Positions 61,304 to 64,000 of a DNA stretch of 64,000 nucleotides are shown piece by piece; the first letter of the stretch is position 1, and each line of letters starts with the position of its first letter. The DNA is from Nannochloris sp. 'desiccata' (lineage: Eukaryota; Chlorophyta; Trebouxiophyceae; Chlorellales; Chlorellaceae). The notes beneath the pieces were generated by a model that worked only from the letters and a program-made list of their open reading frames with translations, was not told the origin of the DNA and did not search any database. The stretch is from NCBI GenBank assembly GCA_019044685.2, contig JAGTXX020000012.1:744001-808000 (forward strand), written 5' to 3'. The translations under genes and the position numbers were made by a program.

Positions 61304-62077
61304 ATGGAAGTAGATGGTGCTGCCGAAGATCGGCATACGCTATACGTAAACAATCTACACGAGAAAATATCACAAGATGGTATGTGGGAAGCCATGCTGT
61401 TGCTTCATCATACGCTTCCTTCTAATTGTTACGGATTTATTTTTCTGATCATAATCTTTTCTCTCTTCCTTCTTGCAGACCTTAGAGAATCAATGCGATG
61501 TATATTCGGACAATTCGGGAAGATTATTGACATCGTATCTAGGAGAACGTATAAATTGCGAGGGCAAGCTTGGGTAGTCTTTGAAAAAGAAGATGATGCT
61601 GCAGACGCCTTGAAGTTTATGCAAGGCTTCCCATTTTTCAATAAGCCAATTAGAATTGCCTACGCCAAAACCAAATCTGACGCCGTAGCCAAATTAGACG
61701 GTAGTTACAATGAAGAGGAAGTAGAATCTAGAAAGCAAGCTCGAAGACAAGCTCACGAAGCAGCAAAGGTAGCAGAGGCAGCACCAGGAACAGCAGCTCC
61801 AGGCGGAGCAGCAGCAGCAGCAGCGACAGGGCCGGCAGCAGATGCTACAAGGACACTATTTATTGAAAATCTACCAAATGAAGCCAATGAAGGCATGCTA
61901 TTATTAGTTTTCCAGCGTTTCCCTGGTCTTAAAGAGGTTAGAATGGTTCCTCATAAGCCAGGCATAGCGTTTGTAGAATATGATAATGATGAAGGGGCAG
62001 CAGCAGCATTAACAGGGCTTCAAGGGTTTAAACTGGCGACAGATAAACCTATGATTCTCAGCTATGCGAAACAATAG
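61304..62077 (+). CDS. SNRPB2: U1A/U2B''-type snRNP protein
   Basis: A 224-aa protein in two exons, 61304-61379 and 61479-62077, with a 99-nt intron (GTATGT...TTGCAG) free of in-frame stops. It binds the U1 or U2 snRNA loop. RRM1 starts HTLYVNNLHEKISQDDLRES (spliced) with RNP1 LRGQAWVVFEKEDDAADALK. An Ala-rich linker follows (about residues 130-150). RRM2 is TLFIENLPNEANEGMLLLVF, then GIAFVEYDNDEGAAAALTGL, ending MILSYAKQ as in the family. Sequence alone does not separate U1A from U2B''; green plants have both. TGTAA at 62201-62205 lies 124 nt after the stop. Confidence 0.92.
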   Translation: MEVDGAAEDRHTLYVNNLHEKISQDGMWEAMLLLHHTLPSNCYGFIFLIIIFSLFLLADLRESMRCIFGQFGKIIDIVSRRTYKLRGQAWVVFEKEDDAADALKFMQGFPFFNKPIRIAYAKTKSDAVAKLDGSYNEEEVESRKQARRQAHEAAKVAEAAPGTAAPGGAAAAAATGPAADATRTLFIENLPNEANEGMLLLVFQRFPGLKEVRMVPHKPGIAFVEYDNDEGAAAALTGLQGFKLATDKPMILSYAKQ

Positions 62078-62242
62078 ATTGCTCAGAAAGCTGAGAGTGG
62101 GTTTGCTGAGATGGCCGTCTTGCCGGAAATAGAAATCAAAAAAATGGTCCTTTTACAGGCCATGCTGTAGCCTTGTCGTATTTACAAATAAGAACTTGAC
62201 TGTAATAAATACTCTTATGATTGATTTAAGCTAGATAAAGGG

Positions 62243-63034
62243 ATGAAGCTAGTAGGCCTCACTGGTGGCATTGCTTGTGGGAAGACGCAGACATCTTTGT
62301 TCCTGAGACAACTCGGTATTCCCGTCATAGATTGTGATGAAATAGCCCACGACGTGGTCCGCAAGGTAAGGGCTAAGAAGGCTCCAGCACTAGATAGATG
62401 ACTAAATGTTGCTGATTAATTAATCCTATTTGATAGCACATTGATCTGGCATTTCTCTATTTTACTGTTATAGGGTACATGGGGCTACAGACGAGTCTTG
62501 AAAGCATTTTCATCGCATATCCAAGCGATTCTTCAGCCAAATGACGAATTGGATAGAGAAGCTCTAGCAACCATTGTCTTTAACGATGCAACCGCCCGCC
62601 GTCGCCTCAACAAGGCCACGCATTTCCCTGTTCTTTTCGGCATCGTCAAGCAAATAGTAGGCTATTGGATAACGTTCAAGCCTGTCGTGGTTATAGATAT
62701 GCCACTCCTATTCGAAACTGGGTTTTTCAAACTGACACGGCCAAATATTCTGGTCACCTGTACTTCTGATCTGCAGCTACAACGCTTGAAAGATAGAAAT
62801 AACATAGCTCAAGAAGATGCAGAAGCACGAGTAGCATCGCAAATGCCTGAACAGAAGAAAGTTAAGCTTGCTGATGTAATTATAAACAATGATGGGACAT
62901 TGGGAGAGCTAAAAGGCAAGGTGGCGGCGATAGACCAAATGCATTTGCAGCGGTGGCGGTGGGTACATAGAACGCTGCTGTCTCCTGCAGGGATAGCCAC
63001 AATGGGTGCTCTGTTATGGCGTTTGTTAAACTGA
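62243..63034 (+). CDS. COAE: Dephospho-CoA kinase with C-terminal hydrophobic segment
   Basis: A 227-aa protein in two exons, 62243-62365 and 62474-63034, with a 108-nt intron (GTAAGG...GTTATAG). It phosphorylates the ribose 3' hydroxyl of dephospho-CoA, the last step of CoA synthesis. The P-loop is [14 protein letters not shown], then [54 protein letters not shown] and [15 protein letters not shown], all in family order. The last ~20 residues ([18 protein letters not shown]) are hydrophobic and suggest a membrane anchor, unlike bacterial CoaE. No transit peptide is seen. Confidence 0.93.
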
Positions 63035-63464
63035 ATTTATAGAGTCGCTGTTTCGAAAGCTTGATTAGTTACAATTTTACGATTAAAAAGGCGGTTTTGG
63101 GCAAATAAACAATGAACAAAAAATGACGAAACGAATATAAGGAGCTGGGGACAACGCAGATAGGCAGGGAATACGTAGTCCATTGGGTAAGCGTCACGGT
63201 AATGCTGCAAATTATTCATCATAGAATGGAAGAAACGCTGATAGAGAAAGAAAAATAAACTGTTTTTTGTGTTGTTTTCTGAAATCACAAAGTGGAAAAA
63301 AACCGCCAAAGTGGAAAAAAAAATGAACACATTAATTACTATGATAATTGTTATTTTGTTATTAATACTTATTATTCATAGGTGATGGTCGAGAGAGAGA
63401 AAGACAGAGAGAGAAAAAGAGAGAGAGTCTGATGTTATTTTTTTACTACCCAAGAGTCAGTTCC
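63035..63464. other. Tail-to-tail spacer DPCK/GH9 with purine-rich repeat
   Basis: 430 bp. A GA-rich microsatellite-like tract runs about 63390-63428. No coding frame supported. Confidence 0.5.
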
Positions 63465-64000
63465 TCAACCCTTAAAAGGCAATACATCAGTCATTTTGCC
63501 CTTATAAGGCCCTTGTCCGTACCAGCCAGACATTGACGCCAAGGCGCCAACAAGGCCAGCAGGGTACTCCAATGTAGGTTCAGTGTAAGTATAATCCTTT
63601 CTAGACGCTACCAAATTATCATTAAACAAAGGAGACATTAATAACCCGTACGCGACACGGCGTTGAGGGCGACGAGAGCCTTCAAAATCCAATTTTCCTT
63701 TCTCAACGAAGGGCGCATTGACGCCCTTCATTCCAGAGGACCAAGGTCCAACGGCAGGCATAGCCAAAATCTTCTTTGCCATTTCGGGGTTCCAATCCAA
63801 ATAAGAATTGTAACTAGATTTATGCCATTGGAAAATAGGGTTGGGTTGTTTACCAAAGCCTACAATCCAAGAACGGCCGGAGTCACCCAAGAGGTAATTG
63901 ACTTGGAAGTGAGCAAAATTGCGTAGGCGGTTGCGGAAGGCGACAGGAACTTTATCGTTTTTAGCGTAGACAAGAGCGAGCCAAGCAGCATTCGCACCGT
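63465..64000 (-). CDS. Glycoside hydrolase family 9 endoglucanase, C-terminal end (partial)
   Basis: The last 178 codons of a protein that continues past the right edge; no intron in the visible part. GH9 enzymes cut beta-1,4-glucan chains. The conserved block FAHFQVNYLLGDSGRSWIVG and FG corresponds to 'q.nYiLGd.grsyvvGfG'. Next, QPNPIFQWHKSSY stands at the usual 'P.rpHHR.as' site with Trp in place of the first His and Lys for Arg. Near the end YTYTEPTLEYPAGLVGAL matches the catalytic-acid region 'D...nE.a.dYNAgf.gaLA', giving Glu in TEP as the likely proton donor. The tail ends TDVLPFKG. Assignment is by these blocks. Confidence 0.75.
   Translation of the reverse strand, partial: GANAAWLALVYAKNDKVPVAFRNRLRNFAHFQVNYLLGDSGRSWIVGFGKQPNPIFQWHKSSYNSYLDWNPEMAKKILAMPAVGPWSSGMKGVNAPFVEKGKLDFEGSRRPQRRVAYGLLMSPLFNDNLVASRKDYTYTEPTLEYPAGLVGALASMSGWYGQGPYKGKMTDVLPFKG

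Noticed and set aside
1..64000. CRISPR arrays, bacterial operons or phage islands
   Set aside because: No regularly spaced direct repeats were seen, and spliced genes with eukaryotic families fill the window.

Overview
The window is nuclear DNA from a gene-dense eukaryote: roughly 35 protein genes in 64 kb, intergenic spacers mostly of 70 to 700 bp, and short GT-AG introns (about 50 to 190 nt) in over half of the genes. The gene set contains several green-lineage families: a PHR2-type short photolyase, a PDIL5-4/ERV46-like disulfide isomerase, a PRT1-like double-RING plus ZZ protein, a DUF506 protein and an OPR-like organelle helical-repeat protein. TGTAA, the usual green algal poly(A) signal, lies downstream of several stop codons. 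My best inference is a small trebouxiophyte-type green alga (Picochlorum/Nannochloris-like). That is a guess from gene content and density, not a match to a reference. No rRNA, tRNA, CRISPR or bacterial operon was seen.

Layout. 1-4.9 kb: end of inositol-phosphate synthase (INO1), CDC73 of the PAF1 complex, two very small membrane-type genes, DCN1. 5.3-16 kb: an unknown Ser/Ala-rich protein ending in a CaaX-like box, a plastid-type aldo-keto reductase, PAN3, MED18 and an OPR-like protein. 16.4-24.4 kb: CDC14, a secreted amidase, a head-to-head pair of secreted cystatin-like genes, RBM22. 24.6-36.7 kb: ETNPPL-type aminotransferase, JmjN/JmjC demethylase, PHR2, BCDIN3-type RNA cap methyltransferase, an unknown membrane protein, FHIT, a METTL2/6/8-type methyltransferase. 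36.8-50.7 kb: PRT1-like E3 ligase, a 46-aa membrane micro-ORF, a 1029-aa orphan, type II peroxiredoxin, CHMP2, MoaC, DUF506 protein, L2HGDH, plastid-type rhomboid. 50.8-64 kb: glucose-6-phosphate isomerase, sulfotransferase-like type II membrane protein, Tat-SF1, PDIL5-4, U1A/U2B'', dephospho-CoA kinase and the end of a GH9 cellulase.

The most striking feature is a pair of 755-bp elements at 50785-51539 and 58072-58826, in opposite orientation. They have the same length and are identical wherever compared. Each has 14-bp perfect terminal inverted repeats and is flanked by its own perfect 8-bp target duplication. They look like recently moved, non-autonomous hAT-type transposons. Inside is a small two-exon reading frame that may be the decayed start of a transposase. 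Both copies sit within 200 bp upstream of a start codon and face the same way relative to that gene.

Most genes are independent housekeeping functions and there is no operon-like grouping. Genes often occur head-to-head with compact shared promoters (CHMP2/MoaC 141 bp, cystatin pair 242 bp, BCDIN3/membrane protein 254 bp, L2HGDH/rhomboid 303 bp, AKR/PAN3 359 bp, JmjC/PHR2 404 bp). All exon structures below were inferred by eye from splice signals, frame continuity and family similarity.
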